Source: Candidatus Binatia bacterium | GTDB taxonomy: Bacteria; Desulfobacterota; Binatia; HRBIN30 | Direction of reading: 5' to 3' | NCBI GenBank assembly: GCA_026415395.1 | Contig: JAOAHD010000002.1 | Span: 124,001-188,000, forward strand | DNA length: 64,000 bases | Part shown: positions 25,387-34,120 of the stretch, one piece after another | How the letters are laid out: each line of letters opens with the position of its first letter | Numbering within the stretch: position 1 is the stretch's first letter | Notes under the pieces: generated by a model | Told to the model about the DNA's origin: nothing | Databases searched by the model: none | What the model saw: only the letters and a program-made list of their open reading frames with translations | Made by a program: the position numbers and the translations under genes

Positions 25387-26522
25387 TGGCCCTGTTTACT
25401 GAGGACCACGAGCAGTTCCGCAAGCAAACGCGGGCGCTCATCGAGACCGAGCTCGCACCAAGGGCGGCAGAGTTCGACGATCCCGAGACCGTCCGCTCGT
25501 GGTTTCCGCAGTTCGGTCGATGGGGCTGGCTCGGGCTTTCCGTCGCTAAGGAGTATGGCGGACGCGGCGGCGACTTTGGCCACGATGTGGTGCTCGCCGA
25601 GGAAATTCCGCGCGCCCGCACGATGGGCTTGGCTTTGAGCATGGCCGCGCAGTCTCAATTTGTGATTCCATACCTCATTACCCATGGCACGGAACAACAG
25701 CGCAGAGAGATTGTTGGTCCGTTGGTTCGCGGGGAAAAGGTTGCTGCTCTGGCGGCCACCGAGCCCACTGGCGGTACCGACCTCGTGCGTGCGGTTCGCT
25801 GTACCGCACGCGACGATGGTGATTTCTGGGTGATTAACGGCGAGAAAAAATTCACCACTAACGGCCCGATTGCCGACTACGTCCTGGCGCTGATCCGCAC
25901 GGCTTCGGCCTCGAGCACCAGCAGCTTTTCGCTGATTTTGATCCCGACGGATACCCCCGGATTTGAAGCAACGCGACTGCAAACGATGGGGATGAAGTCG
26001 TCGCCCACCGGCTGGCTCAAGTTTCGAGACTGTCGCGTGCCGAAATCCTTGACCATCGGCAAGCCCAATCTCGGGTTTTTGTATTTGATGAACGGGTTGC
26101 AGCGCGAACGGCTCATTGCGGCGGTGAGTGCCGTGGCCCTGGCGGATTTGGTGCTGCAGGAGACCATCGCCCGCGTCCGTGCACGGATGATTTATGAGCG
26201 GCCGCTGGCAGAACTACAAAGCGTGCGTCATCGGATTGCAGAGATGGCGGCAGAAATTGAAGCGAACCGACGTTTTGTCCGCTCGGTGGCCGAGTCGTAC
26301 CGCGATGGCCGCGTGGAAGGCAAAGAGATTTGCATGATCAAGTACCACGTGATGGAGAGCGTGCAGCGCATTCTTGGGCAGTGTTTGCAGTTGCATGGCG
26401 GAGAGGGGTATCTCGAGGAAAATTGGATTTCGCGCGCTTTTCGCGATGCCAGAGTGTTTACGATTGGTGGCGGTGTGTCGGAAGCAATGAAAGATCTGGT
26501 TGCAGGTTACCTCCGACTGTGA
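25386..26522 (+). CDS. Acyl-CoA dehydrogenase-like flavoprotein linked to ACP
   Basis: 378 residues with the normal three-part acyl-CoA dehydrogenase architecture: alpha helical N-terminus (WGWLGLSVAKEYGGRGGDF), beta domain with AATEPTGGTDLV and FWVINGEKKFTTNG, and C-terminal helices with GQCLQLHGGEGYLEENW. The usual catalytic Glu of the YEGTSE motif is replaced: the end reads TIGGGVSEAM, so the base may lie elsewhere or the enzyme may act on an unusual substrate. Encoded between an ACP and a ketoacyl synthase with no spacing, it probably desaturates or oxidises an ACP-bound chain, as FAD-dependent dehydrogenases do in some natural-product clusters. The substrate is inferred. Confidence 0.82.
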   Translation: MALFTEDHEQFRKQTRALIETELAPRAAEFDDPETVRSWFPQFGRWGWLGLSVAKEYGGRGGDFGHDVVLAEEIPRARTMGLALSMAAQSQFVIPYLITHGTEQQRREIVGPLVRGEKVAALAATEPTGGTDLVRAVRCTARDDGDFWVINGEKKFTTNGPIADYVLALIRTASASSTSSFSLILIPTDTPGFEATRLQTMGMKSSPTGWLKFRDCRVPKSLTIGKPNLGFLYLMNGLQRERLIAAVSAVALADLVLQETIARVRARMIYERPLAELQSVRHRIAEMAAEIEANRRFVRSVAESYRDGRVEGKEICMIKYHVMESVQRILGQCLQLHGGEGYLEENWISRAFRDARVFTIGGGVSEAMKDLVAGYLRL

Positions 26523-26528
26523 TGGGGC

Positions 26529-26536
26529 AAGGAGAG
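26529..26536 (+). promoter_or_regulatory. Ribosome-binding site that fixes a TTG start
   Basis: AAGGAGAG just after the dehydrogenase stop and two bases before TTG at 26539. Starting there places the ketoacyl synthase catalytic residues at exactly 163, 303 and 340, the numbering of E. coli FabF. Confidence 0.7.
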
Positions 26537-26538
26537 CT

Positions 26539-27780
26539 TTGAATCGTCGCGTCGTCATCACCGGCATCGGCTTTGTGAGCCCGGTTGGCTCGCAGTTGGA
26601 GTCCTTTTGGTCGGCTTTGATCGAAGGTCGCTCTGGCCTGCGCGTGATCGATCGCTTCGATCCATCGCCGTTTAACTGCCAACTGGGTGGGCAGGTGGAC
26701 GATGCTGAACTGCAAGCGCTCGATCCGCGTTACCTCCGCACCGTGACGCACGCGAGTCAGCTCGGGCTGTTGGCCGTAGAGCGAGCGTTGCAAGACGCCC
26801 AGTTACCGCCCGCCTCGTGGGAGAATCCCGGGGCTGTGGCGCTGCTCGTCGGTTGCGCGCTCGGTGGGCTTCGCAGTGGCGAGCAGCAATATGCGGTGAT
26901 CATGGAACGCGGCGTGCGGCGCGTGAACCCATTTCTGGCCAACGGCTCCCTCCCATTTGCCACTGCCGCCGAGCTGGCGGCAGTGGCGCGGGCGCAAGGG
27001 CCGCAACTGACCATTACCACCGGGTGCACGGCAAGCACCCAGGCTATCGCGCTCGGGCAACAGTTGATTGCGGCAGGCGAGGCGGAGGTGGTGATTGCCG
27101 GCGGCACGGAAAGCCCACTGACCGTATTCGTACTTGCTTCCATGGGCCGCACGATGGAGTTGGCGCGCGACAGCAGCGATCCACAACGAGCATCGCGCCC
27201 CTTCGATCGCCGCCACAATGGGATGGTGCTCAGCGAAGGCGCTTGCATGTTGGTGCTCGAGCCGCGCGAGCGTGCTTTGGCTCGCGGTGCTCACGTGTAT
27301 GCCGAGGTGCTCGGCGGTACGAGCTCGTGCGATGCTCGAGGCTTGTTTCCGACGGACCCTAGCGGCGAAGTGGGCGCTGCGGCGATTTGCGCTTTGCTGC
27401 GTCGATGCCGGCTCGGCCCCGGCAATGTGCAGTGGCTTTGCGCACATGCAAACGCGTCTCCAACGTTCGACAGCAAGGAAACCCGCGTGGCTAAGGCGGC
27501 CTTTGGCGAGTGGGCGGCAAAGTTGCCGGTGAGCTCGATCAAGGCAGTGCTCGGTCATCCGTTCGGCGCCTCAGGAGCATTTCAAACAGTGGCCGCCTGC
27601 TTAGCGCTGCGGCATCAGTTAATTCCTCCAACCCACTTCTTGGAGCAGCCAGCAGACGACTGCGACCTCGACTACGTGCCCAACGTCGCACGACCGGCAC
27701 AACTCGAGCACGTGTTGGTGAGTAGCTACGGTTACGGCGGCGCCAATGCTTATTTGCTCGTACGCCACCCTGAAGCTTGA
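26539..27780 (+). CDS. Beta-ketoacyl-ACP synthase II (FabF-like)
   Basis: 413 residues from TTG. The Cys-His-His triad is complete: Cys163 in TTGCTASTQA, His303 in CAHANASPTFDSKE, His340 in VLGHPFGASG, the same positions as in FabF. It opens with RRVVITGIGFVSPVG and ends with SSYGYGGANAYLLV. It condenses malonyl-ACP with an acyl chain in the cytoplasm. No fabG, fabZ or fabD is adjacent, so reduction and dehydration of its product must use other enzymes. As the third gene after the ACP and dehydrogenase, it likely extends the chain for the divergent acyl synthase rather than serving bulk fatty acid synthesis. Confidence 0.9.
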   Translation: MNRRVVITGIGFVSPVGSQLESFWSALIEGRSGLRVIDRFDPSPFNCQLGGQVDDAELQALDPRYLRTVTHASQLGLLAVERALQDAQLPPASWENPGAVALLVGCALGGLRSGEQQYAVIMERGVRRVNPFLANGSLPFATAAELAAVARAQGPQLTITTGCTASTQAIALGQQLIAAGEAEVVIAGGTESPLTVFVLASMGRTMELARDSSDPQRASRPFDRRHNGMVLSEGACMLVLEPRERALARGAHVYAEVLGGTSSCDARGLFPTDPSGEVGAAAICALLRRCRLGPGNVQWLCAHANASPTFDSKETRVAKAAFGEWAAKLPVSSIKAVLGHPFGASGAFQTVAACLALRHQLIPPTHFLEQPADDCDLDYVPNVARPAQLEHVLVSSYGYGGANAYLLVRHPEA

Positions 27781-28235
27781 GAGCTGAAAGCGCCGGCGAC
27801 AGCCGGCACAACCAGGAATGGGGCGTAGGCGAGGTGCCGCAGTCCCCAAAGGGTACCGCGACCGCCGCGCTCGGCCAGAACGTGTCGCGAGACCAGCGTA
27901 GGGGCGAGCGGCCCGTCGCGCCTCGCGACGCGCCAATCCCGCCGGCCGCCTTGGATGTCCTCACCATTCATGTCTCGTGACTCTCCTTTCCATTTCCCAC
28001 TTGCCGTTCGCGATTCACTTTTGGCAGCTCCCTACCACTCGCCACTCCCGACTCGCCAATCAGCTCTTCACCCGCGGCGAGAAGCGCAGCCTCGCACTCG
28101 GCGGCGGTGCGGGTAAGCTCGGATCGGAGAGCGAGCTCGCTTTAGTCCCCATACCTTCCTTGTCCGGAGATCTACCCCTGCTGCCCTGGCTTTGCGTTTG
28201 CACCCGCGCTGGCTTTACTGCAAGCTGAGGTAGCC
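27781..28235. other. Intergenic region (455 bp) with degenerate short repeats
   Basis: No gene supported on either strand. The stretch around 28000-28065 carries reiterated pyrimidine-rich words (CACTCGCCACTCCCGACTCGCC and relatives), a low-complexity type often seen between genes of GC-rich genomes. Immediately after the synthase stop, GCCGGC occurs twice within 20 bp and could fold into a short hairpin, but no T run follows. Minus-strand frames here overlap each other without a recognisable start. Confidence 0.4.
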
Positions 28236-28544
28236 ATGGCCGCGCAGCATAAGGCACCACAACGGCGACGGCTCCGCCCGAATTGTCATGCGGTGTACGA
28301 GCTCACTGCCGAGCTGTTGCTGGTGTTTAAGCCTCAGGGGCACAGGGAGGGGGAGCACATGCACGAGTACACGCAAACGCTGCGTGTACTCGCGGGGGCG
28401 CTCGAGGTGGTCGTGAAGGGAAAACCAAAGCGGCTCACCGCGCAAGCGGCACCGTTGGTGATCGAGGCCGGAGCTGTGCACTCTACGCGCGCTTTGGCCG
28501 ACACGTGGGTTGCGGTGCAGCGAGCGCAAGCCCGGCTTGCTTAG
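28236..28544 (+). CDS. Cupin-domain protein
   Basis: 102 residues, ATG preceded by GAGGT. A single small cupin barrel: the first motif EGEHMHEYTQTLRVLAGALEVVVKG has two His residues and Glu as possible metal ligands, and the second motif is IEAGAVHSTRALADT with a further His. Such one-domain cupins are sugar- or metal-binding proteins, isomerases or sensory domains; no specific role can be assigned. It stands alone between the intergenic region and the convergent gpsA group. Confidence 0.75.
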   Translation: MAAQHKAPQRRRLRPNCHAVYELTAELLLVFKPQGHREGEHMHEYTQTLRVLAGALEVVVKGKPKRLTAQAAPLVIEAGAVHSTRALADTWVAVQRAQARLA

Positions 28545-28571
28545 TGCGTGCCCGAAAGGAGATTTCCCTGC

Positions 28572-28796
28572 TCAGGCGCTCGCTTCGCGGGCTTCTTGTT
28601 TTCCGTACTCCTTGGCGAAGTGTTCTGCGCACAGGCCGCGCCGCTCTTGGCGCTTGCGGCAGCCTTCAGCGTTGCAAGTTTTGTAGCGGGGCTTGGGCAT
28701 GCGGCCTTTTCGCCACAAGCGGTAGTGCTTGGCGCAGTAGCGCTTCCCTTGTACCTCGCCATTACATCCTTCTACGCGGCAGATTCCTTTTCCCAT
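28572..28796 (-). CDS. Small Cys/His (zinc-ribbon-like) protein
   Basis: 74 residues with two copies of a Cys-x4-Cys ... Cys-x2-His unit: CRVEGCNGEVQGKRYCAKHY and CNAEGCRKRQERRGLCAEHF. The repeat of ligands suggests two zinc sites. The rest is strongly basic (RLWRKGRMPKPRYK), compatible with nucleic-acid binding. Similar small proteins occur in deltaproteobacterial genomes without known function. It follows gpsA on the same strand with a 13-bp gap and is probably co-transcribed. Confidence 0.65.
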   Translation of the reverse strand: MGKGICRVEGCNGEVQGKRYCAKHYRLWRKGRMPKPRYKTCNAEGCRKRQERRGLCAEHFAKEYGKQEAREASA

Positions 28797-28809
28797 CGTG
28801 ACACTACTC

Positions 28810-29814
28810 TCAACTCCAGAACTCGGGTTTTGCCTCGCGGCGCAGTAGGTCGTTCAAGACTTGCAGGGCAGACTTCCCCTCGTGCAGCAGCAGCCGCACT
28901 TGCTCGGTGATAGGCATTTCCACGCCGGCTTTGCGTGCGAGTTCTGAAATGCTGATGCTATTTCGGACGCCTTCCGCCACTTCGTGCATGCTGCTCAGGA
29001 TCGCTTCCAAGGGCTCGCCGCGGCCGAGGCGCAAGCCGAGAGAGCGGTTACGGCTTAAGTCGCCAGTGCAGGTCAGCACGAGATCGCCGACTCCAGAGAG
29101 TCCAGAAACGGTTTGCGCGCTTCCGCCCAAACGCACCACGAGCCGGGCAATTTCCGCCACCCCACGGGTGATCAACGCCGCTCGGCTACTGTGTCCGAGA
29201 CCCAGGCCGTCGCTCACTCCGGCGGCGATGGCAATCACATTCTTGGTTGCGCCACCGAGTTCCACGCCGATGACATCGTCGTGGGTGTACACCCGAAAGG
29301 TGCTGCCCTGAAAGGCCGCCTGTGTTGCTTTGGCGGCCGCCAGGTTGCGGCTGGCGGTGGTGACTGCCGTCGGTTTGCCGGCGGCAACTTCCTTGGCGAA
29401 GCTCGGCCCGGAGAGCACGGCAATGCGGTGCGCGTAGCTCGTCCCCAGCACTTCTTCAAGCACTTGCGACATTCGCAGCAGGCTTTCTTCTTCCACGCCT
29501 TTCACGGCGCTCACCACCCACGCACCTTCAGCGAGGTGCGCCCGGGTGCTCTCCATCACCTTCCGCACTACATGGGAGGGCACTGCGACCACGACCATTT
29601 CGGCACCGCGCACCGCTTCGTTGCAGTCAGCTGTCGCCTGGAGGGTTACAGGCAAAGGAATTCCGGGGAGGTAAAGGGTGTTTTCGTGCCGCGCACAAAT
29701 CTCGCTGGCATGCTCCGTACGGCGGCACCATAGCCGCACCTCGTGCCCGTTTTCGCACAGTAGCTTCGCTAGCGCCGTGCCGAAGCTCCCCGCACCGAGC
29801 ACACTCACCCGCAT
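28810..29814 (-). CDS. gpsA: NAD(P)-dependent glycerol-3-phosphate dehydrogenase
   Basis: 334 residues. N-terminal Rossmann fold opens with VLGAGSFGTALA; substrate and catalytic patches include LSGPSFAKEVAAGKPTAV, GVELGGATKNVIAIAAG with the catalytic Lys in ATKN, and GVGDLVLTCTGDLSRNR. It reduces dihydroxyacetone phosphate to sn-glycerol 3-phosphate for phospholipid synthesis in the cytoplasm. All family elements and the normal length are present. Confidence 0.95.
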   Translation of the reverse strand: MRVSVLGAGSFGTALAKLLCENGHEVRLWCRRTEHASEICARHENTLYLPGIPLPVTLQATADCNEAVRGAEMVVVAVPSHVVRKVMESTRAHLAEGAWVVSAVKGVEEESLLRMSQVLEEVLGTSYAHRIAVLSGPSFAKEVAAGKPTAVTTASRNLAAAKATQAAFQGSTFRVYTHDDVIGVELGGATKNVIAIAAGVSDGLGLGHSSRAALITRGVAEIARLVVRLGGSAQTVSGLSGVGDLVLTCTGDLSRNRSLGLRLGRGEPLEAILSSMHEVAEGVRNSISISELARKAGVEMPITEQVRLLLHEGKSALQVLNDLLRREAKPEFWS

Positions 29815-29872
29815 GGCCGTGGTCCGTTTGCTTTACACAAAGGCAACGGTGGCACAAGCGATGGGAGGCACG

Positions 29873-31774
29873 TCAGGGAACGCGGATGATGATCTTCGCT
29901 GGTCGTCCATAATTCCCATTGCGGTCGCGCCAGCGCACGATCAGGGTGGTGCTTCCCGATGGGAACCGCATCTCGGTGCCGATCACCCCGTCGGTGCACA
30001 CTTGAGTAGTGGTATCGGCAGACACGTATGCGGGGCGCTCGCGCTCGTCGAGCGTGCACGGATCGATGGTGTTGTTGGCCAGTCGGCAGGCAAAATCGTT
30101 CATCGCGTCGGTCACCGCTTGCGAGGGGTCGTCGAGGTTTAATGCCGGGAATCCCGGAACTCCGCCCAGCGGAAACGGGGGCGGTCCTTTATCGCACACC
30201 TCGGTGCTCCCATTGCCCAGCGGTCGGGAAGAAAGAATCTGCACGTCCGGTCGGGAGTTCGGGTCCGACGGGTTGTACAAGTTGCGGGTGTCGGGGGCAC
30301 TGTTGCTCGTGCCCGGTTTTGCCTCGATCACGAGGAAAAACCCGGCCCCGAACGGGCGCTCGAAGATCGGCACTCCCTGATCATCCGTGCCCGCTGGGGC
30401 GATCAGGTGGTTATCGGCGGTGGTGATACCGAAGTAAGTGATCACGGGCCCTGCCAGCGGTGGCAGCGTGGCTGTGGGAGTGCGGGTAACCGTGGGGGTA
30501 CGGGTGGCGGTACCAGTTTGCGTGACGGTGGGCGTGTTCGTTTGGGTGCGCGTTTGCGTGGGGGTGCGCGTAATGGTTGGTGTAGCCGTTTGAGTGGGTG
30601 TCCAGGTCGGGCTCCCGGTGGCCGTCGCCGTGCGGGTGTTGGTTTGCGTACGCGTCGCGGTGGTTGTCGGAGTCGGTGATGGGGTCCAAGTGAACGTTGC
30701 GGTTGCTGAGGGTGTGCGCGTGAGCGACGGCGTGCGTGTCCCCATATCCGTGCGCGTTGGCGTGCTGGAAGGGGTTGGCGAGAATGTTGCCGTGGTTGTG
30801 CGGGTGCGCGTGGCCGATGGCGTGCGCGTGGGTGTTGGCGACGGGGTTTCAGTTGCCGTGGCTGTGGCCGAGCGCGTAGAGCTCGGCGTTCGCGACGGCG
30901 AAGGCGGGCGGGTAAAGGTGGCCGTTGCGCTCGGAAGGGGCGTGAACGTCGGGCTCGGCGGTGAAGGGAGAGGCGAGACGCTGGTCACCGTGGGGCTGGG
31001 CGTGGGAGAAGGGCTCGCGCCTTCCGTGGTGGTGGAAGTGGGGGACCGTGTAGGGAGAACAGGTGTGGTCGTGGGGCTTGCCGTCAGTGACGGGCTGCTG
31101 GGCGTTGTTGCGGTCGGAGTGGATGACGGTGAGGGGAAGATCGGAGGTGTTTCAGTCGGTGTTCGGGAAGGCGACAAGCTGGGTACTGTGGGCGTCACGG
31201 TTTGTGTAGCTGTGGACGGGGTTGCGCTCGGTGACGGAGTGGGCACGGGGCTACTCGTCGGCGTGGCGCTGGGTTCTGGGGAGGCAAGGGCTGAGGCCGT
31301 AGGTGTGGCCGACGGAGTCGAAGTGTTCGGCACTCGATCGCTCGGCGTCGGGCTCGGGCTTGCCGATTCCGTAGGCGTGGGCGTCATTGTGGGGGTTGAA
31401 GTCAAGGCCGCGGCGAGAACGCTCACCAGGCTCACCAAGTCGGCTGCGCTTGCGCTGCCGTCGTTGTTGGCGTCCACCTCAATGCAGGAAAACGTCGGGG
31501 CAAAGATGGCCGCACTCAGCGCTTGGAGGTCTTCTTCATCCACCAGGCCATCACAGTTGGCGTCGCCAAACAGGCTGGTTTCGAGGTCTAGAGCAGCCTG
31601 CCCTATCCAGAGGGAAACGCTGGTTGCTGCCGGATCGCGAAAAAAGGAACCCCGCTGGTGTGCCTCGCTCCCTAAGGTGGGCATGGGCAGTGTGAGCAGA
31701 CACAGGCCCACTACCCACAGGAACTTTGCCGCAAACCCCGAAGCCGCCGCCATGCGTCGGCAGCATGCATACAA
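29873..31774 (-). CDS. Secreted dockerin-like protein with long Thr/Pro stalk
   Basis: 633 residues (a second ATG seven codons in is equally possible). After a signal peptide (FLWVVGLCLLTLPMPTLGS) come two dockerin-like calcium loops, GDANCDGLVDEEDLQALS and DANNDGSASAADLVSLVS. A Thr/Pro/Ser stalk fills about residues 125-436, and a C-terminal domain of about 195 residues follows, beginning GPVITYFGITTADNHL and ending GNYGRPAKIIIRVP. The last domain has a Cys pair (PCTLDER and TQVCTDG) and may be an immunoglobulin-like fold; I do not recognise it. It is probably exported and extends from the surface. Orientation is the same as gpsA, with 58 bp between. Confidence 0.75.
   Translation of the reverse strand: MYACCRRMAAASGFAAKFLWVVGLCLLTLPMPTLGSEAHQRGSFFRDPAATSVSLWIGQAALDLETSLFGDANCDGLVDEEDLQALSAAIFAPTFSCIEVDANNDGSASAADLVSLVSVLAAALTSTPTMTPTPTESASPSPTPSDRVPNTSTPSATPTASALASPEPSATPTSSPVPTPSPSATPSTATQTVTPTVPSLSPSRTPTETPPIFPSPSSTPTATTPSSPSLTASPTTTPVLPTRSPTSTTTEGASPSPTPSPTVTSVSPLPSPPSPTFTPLPSATATFTRPPSPSRTPSSTRSATATATETPSPTPTRTPSATRTRTTTATFSPTPSSTPTRTDMGTRTPSLTRTPSATATFTWTPSPTPTTTATRTQTNTRTATATGSPTWTPTQTATPTITRTPTQTRTQTNTPTVTQTGTATRTPTVTRTPTATLPPLAGPVITYFGITTADNHLIAPAGTDDQGVPIFERPFGAGFFLVIEAKPGTSNSAPDTRNLYNPSDPNSRPDVQILSSRPLGNGSTEVCDKGPPPFPLGGVPGFPALNLDDPSQAVTDAMNDFACRLANNTIDPCTLDERERPAYVSADTTTQVCTDGVIGTEMRFPSGSTTLIVRWRDRNGNYGRPAKIIIRVP
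30465..31400 (-). repeat. Coding low-complexity Thr/Pro/Ser repeat (stalk)
   Basis: About 310 residues of degenerate T-x-T/S-x-T-P units. The complementary strand gives a long frame of Val/Gly repeats that is not a gene. Copies differ at nearly every unit, arguing against recent slippage expansion. Confidence 0.85.
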
Positions 31775-31815
31775 CGATTTCTCAGGGAGCGCTACTCACG
31801 AATTGGTTTGCCACT

Positions 31816-33246
31816 TCAGTTGCCACAGAAACGGAATTCGGTGACCAGGTCTGCGCCTTGTAGTGCGTGGAGGACGGGAGCCGCGAGCACAAAGCAGCCA
31901 GCGCCGTTCGGGTTCGTCCAGTCTTGACAAGAGAAGTTTTCGCCCTTGGTGGTGAAAACGAGCTGGTGCCCGCACACACCCTTGCCCGGGCCATCGGCAT
32001 GGTCGCAGTCGCTGTCCTGCGTACATGCCGAGTTGTCGCTGCAAAGGCCGAACTCATTGCTGACATTTTTCACCGTCGCCCGCGCCGTGCCCGTGGTGAA
32101 CGCGAACGACTGGCTAAACCCGGCGGACACTGGCTCGTCCCCACAGGGGAGCGCTTGCTCGAAGGATAACTCCACAGGCACGCCGTTCAGGCCGAAGACG
32201 GGGGCGAGCACAGCGGCTCCGGCCCCGCTGTCTTCTCCCACGGAGCCTGCAGTGAGGGGGCCGTTGCACACTCCGGGGTGGACCGCGCGACCGCCGCACT
32301 GCCCGTCTTCGGCGTTGGGTGCCGTGTCGCAGTCACCGTCGTTGCGGCACGGGGCACCCGACTGCCCGACGGTGCAGGTGGCCTGCTCTGTACAACGGCC
32401 CGAAGCTTCGGCGGTACGGCAATCATCGTCGCTCGTGCAGGTCTCGCCGTGCTTTGCCCCGACGCAGTAGCGGCCGAGGCCGCAGCGACCATCGCCGGCA
32501 CCCGTCAGCGTATCGCAATCGGAATCCCTACGGCAGGTTTCGCCCACCGCGCCAGCAGCACAAATCTGCGTGGGGCCTTCCACTTGCCCGCACACCGTGC
32601 CGTTACAAACCGATAAACAGTCGGCGAGCGTAAACCCGTCTTGGCCCAACTGGCCGACGTGGTGGTCCGTTTCCAGGGCGATGCTGTAGTCGAGTCCCCC
32701 GTTGCACTGCACGACGCCCGCGCGCGCAACCGGTAGAAGCGGCCGGACGCAAACGAGCAGGTTCGCGACTTGGGCTTGGACGAAGAAGTAATCCGACCCG
32801 TCGACAATGTCGATGGTTGCGACCCCTGACTCGTCCGGCTCGCCCGCGCGCAGCACGAAGTACGCATCGCCCGTCTCGCCGTTTTTCTGCCCGCGGAAGT
32901 TACCCAAGGCGAGGCGGAAGCCACTGCTGAGAATTGCGCTAAACTGGCTTCGCTGGCTGAAAGTGAAGCGACGATCTCCCAGCGCTCCACCCGTAGTTGG
33001 GCAAGAAGCCAAGAGGTTGTTCACGGCGGCGACGATTTCATCGACGGTAATGGTGCCGTCACCGTCGCGATCCCCGGCTGGGCACGTGCTTGCGCTGGCG
33101 TTACCCAAAGCCACGTTGACCATCGAAATGATTTCATCGACGGTCACTCCCCCATCGCTATTACAGTCGCCCGTGCATTGGGCAACAACGCTCGACGAGC
33201 TACCCAGAAGCCAAGCCAAAACTGTCACCGAAAGCCAACGCCGCAT
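31816..33246 (-). CDS. Secreted dockerin-like protein with Cys-rich modules
   Basis: 476 residues from an ATG preceded by GGGGTGCCTCC, with signal peptide WLSVTVLAWLLGSSSSVVAQ. Two dockerin-like loops follow: GDCNSDGGVTVDEIISMVNVALG and DRDGDGTITVDEIVAAVNNLL. The centre is an unrecognised domain containing the patch FRLALGNFRG; then come Cys-rich modules of the pattern GxxCxxDxDC (GETCRRDSDC, GETCTSDDDC, GAPCRNDGDC, NSACTQDSDC). The final part ends in LVTEFRFCGN. Disulfide-stabilised extracellular location is likely. Function unknown; the calcium-loop repeats suggest calcium binding rather than cellulosome attachment, as no cohesin is in the window. Confidence 0.75.
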   Translation of the reverse strand: MRRWLSVTVLAWLLGSSSSVVAQCTGDCNSDGGVTVDEIISMVNVALGNASASTCPAGDRDGDGTITVDEIVAAVNNLLASCPTTGGALGDRRFTFSQRSQFSAILSSGFRLALGNFRGQKNGETGDAYFVLRAGEPDESGVATIDIVDGSDYFFVQAQVANLLVCVRPLLPVARAGVVQCNGGLDYSIALETDHHVGQLGQDGFTLADCLSVCNGTVCGQVEGPTQICAAGAVGETCRRDSDCDTLTGAGDGRCGLGRYCVGAKHGETCTSDDDCRTAEASGRCTEQATCTVGQSGAPCRNDGDCDTAPNAEDGQCGGRAVHPGVCNGPLTAGSVGEDSGAGAAVLAPVFGLNGVPVELSFEQALPCGDEPVSAGFSQSFAFTTGTARATVKNVSNEFGLCSDNSACTQDSDCDHADGPGKGVCGHQLVFTTKGENFSCQDWTNPNGAGCFVLAAPVLHALQGADLVTEFRFCGN

Positions 33247-33367
33247 GGAGGCACCCCTTGGAAGGAAAAGAATGTCGGTCAGGTACCTGGTTGTGCAGCG
33301 TAACGCAACCACCGGACCGCAAGCGGCCAAAGGAGGCGGCGCAACCGTCAAAAAAGAGCCCTGTGAG

Positions 33368-34120
33368 CTACCAGTGCATGCGCGAACGGAGAGAACGGGT
33401 TTGCGCCCGGCTCAGTTCAAGTTCGGAGCCGCGCTGGTCCTTCATCACCAACTTGTAGCGGCCGCCGAACCACGGCACGATTGCCTTGACGTGCTTGAGG
33501 TTCACTAAGCGCGACTTGTGTGCGCGGAAGAACACGTTGGGGTCGAGTCGTTCTTCTAGTTCTCGCAGGGTAAAGTTGGTCATGAAGCGATCGCCGTCGA
33601 CGTACGCGAACACGATCCGGTCTTCGACCTCGAACCAGAGAATTTGTTCGGTGGACAAGACCACGATGTTGCGCCCCCTTTGCGCCGGCACTTGTTGGAT
33701 GTACCGCCGCTCGCGGGCTTCCAGCGCGGCGAGAATCTCTTCGATCGCGGGTGGTGCGGTTTGGTTCACGAGTCGGTCGCGGACACGCCGCATGGTTTCC
33801 GCCAAGCGCTCTTTGGAAATGGGCTTGAGCAAGTAGTCTACGGCACAGACTTCGAACGCGCGAATCGCGTATTGGTCGTAGGCAGTGGCGAACACCACTT
33901 GCGGGCGGTGCCGCACTGCTTGCAGCACGCCGAAACCATCCACGCCCGGCATTTGCACGTCGAGGAACACAACGTCGGGCTTCAAGCTGTCGATAGCCTG
34001 GATTGCTTGGGGGCCGTTTTTGGCGGTGCCGACGATTTCCACCTCTGCGAAGTCGCGCAAAAAAGTTTGCAACCGTTCCCGTGCTAAACGCTCATCGTCG
34101 ACAATGAGGGTCCGAATCAT
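33368..34120 (-). CDS. LytTR-family response regulator
   Basis: 250 residues. Receiver domain (about 1-120) with the acidic pair in LIVDDERLARE, the phospho-acceptor Asp in DVVFLDVQMPG, and Lys in LLKPISKERL. The C-terminal LytTR DNA-binding domain (about 145-250) has VEDRIVFAYVDGDRF, FRAHKSRLVNLKHVKAI and ends in SRAQTRSLRSRMHW. Its ATG overlaps the stop of the sensor kinase (ATGA), a tight two-component pair. Target genes are unknown; the surrounding exported-protein genes are candidates by position only. Confidence 0.93.
   Translation of the reverse strand: MIRTLIVDDERLARERLQTFLRDFAEVEIVGTAKNGPQAIQAIDSLKPDVVFLDVQMPGVDGFGVLQAVRHRPQVVFATAYDQYAIRAFEVCAVDYLLKPISKERLAETMRRVRDRLVNQTAPPAIEEILAALEARERRYIQQVPAQRGRNIVVLSTEQILWFEVEDRIVFAYVDGDRFMTNFTLRELEERLDPNVFFRAHKSRLVNLKHVKAIVPWFGGRYKLVMKDQRGSELELSRAQTRSLRSRMHW

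Noticed and set aside
30594-31844. Plus-strand open frame of 416 codons rich in Val/Gly over the stalk of the dockerin-like protein
   Set aside because: It is the complement of a Thr/Pro repeat on the minus strand, whose protein has a signal peptide and calcium loops; the plus frame has no ribosome-binding site or family pattern.
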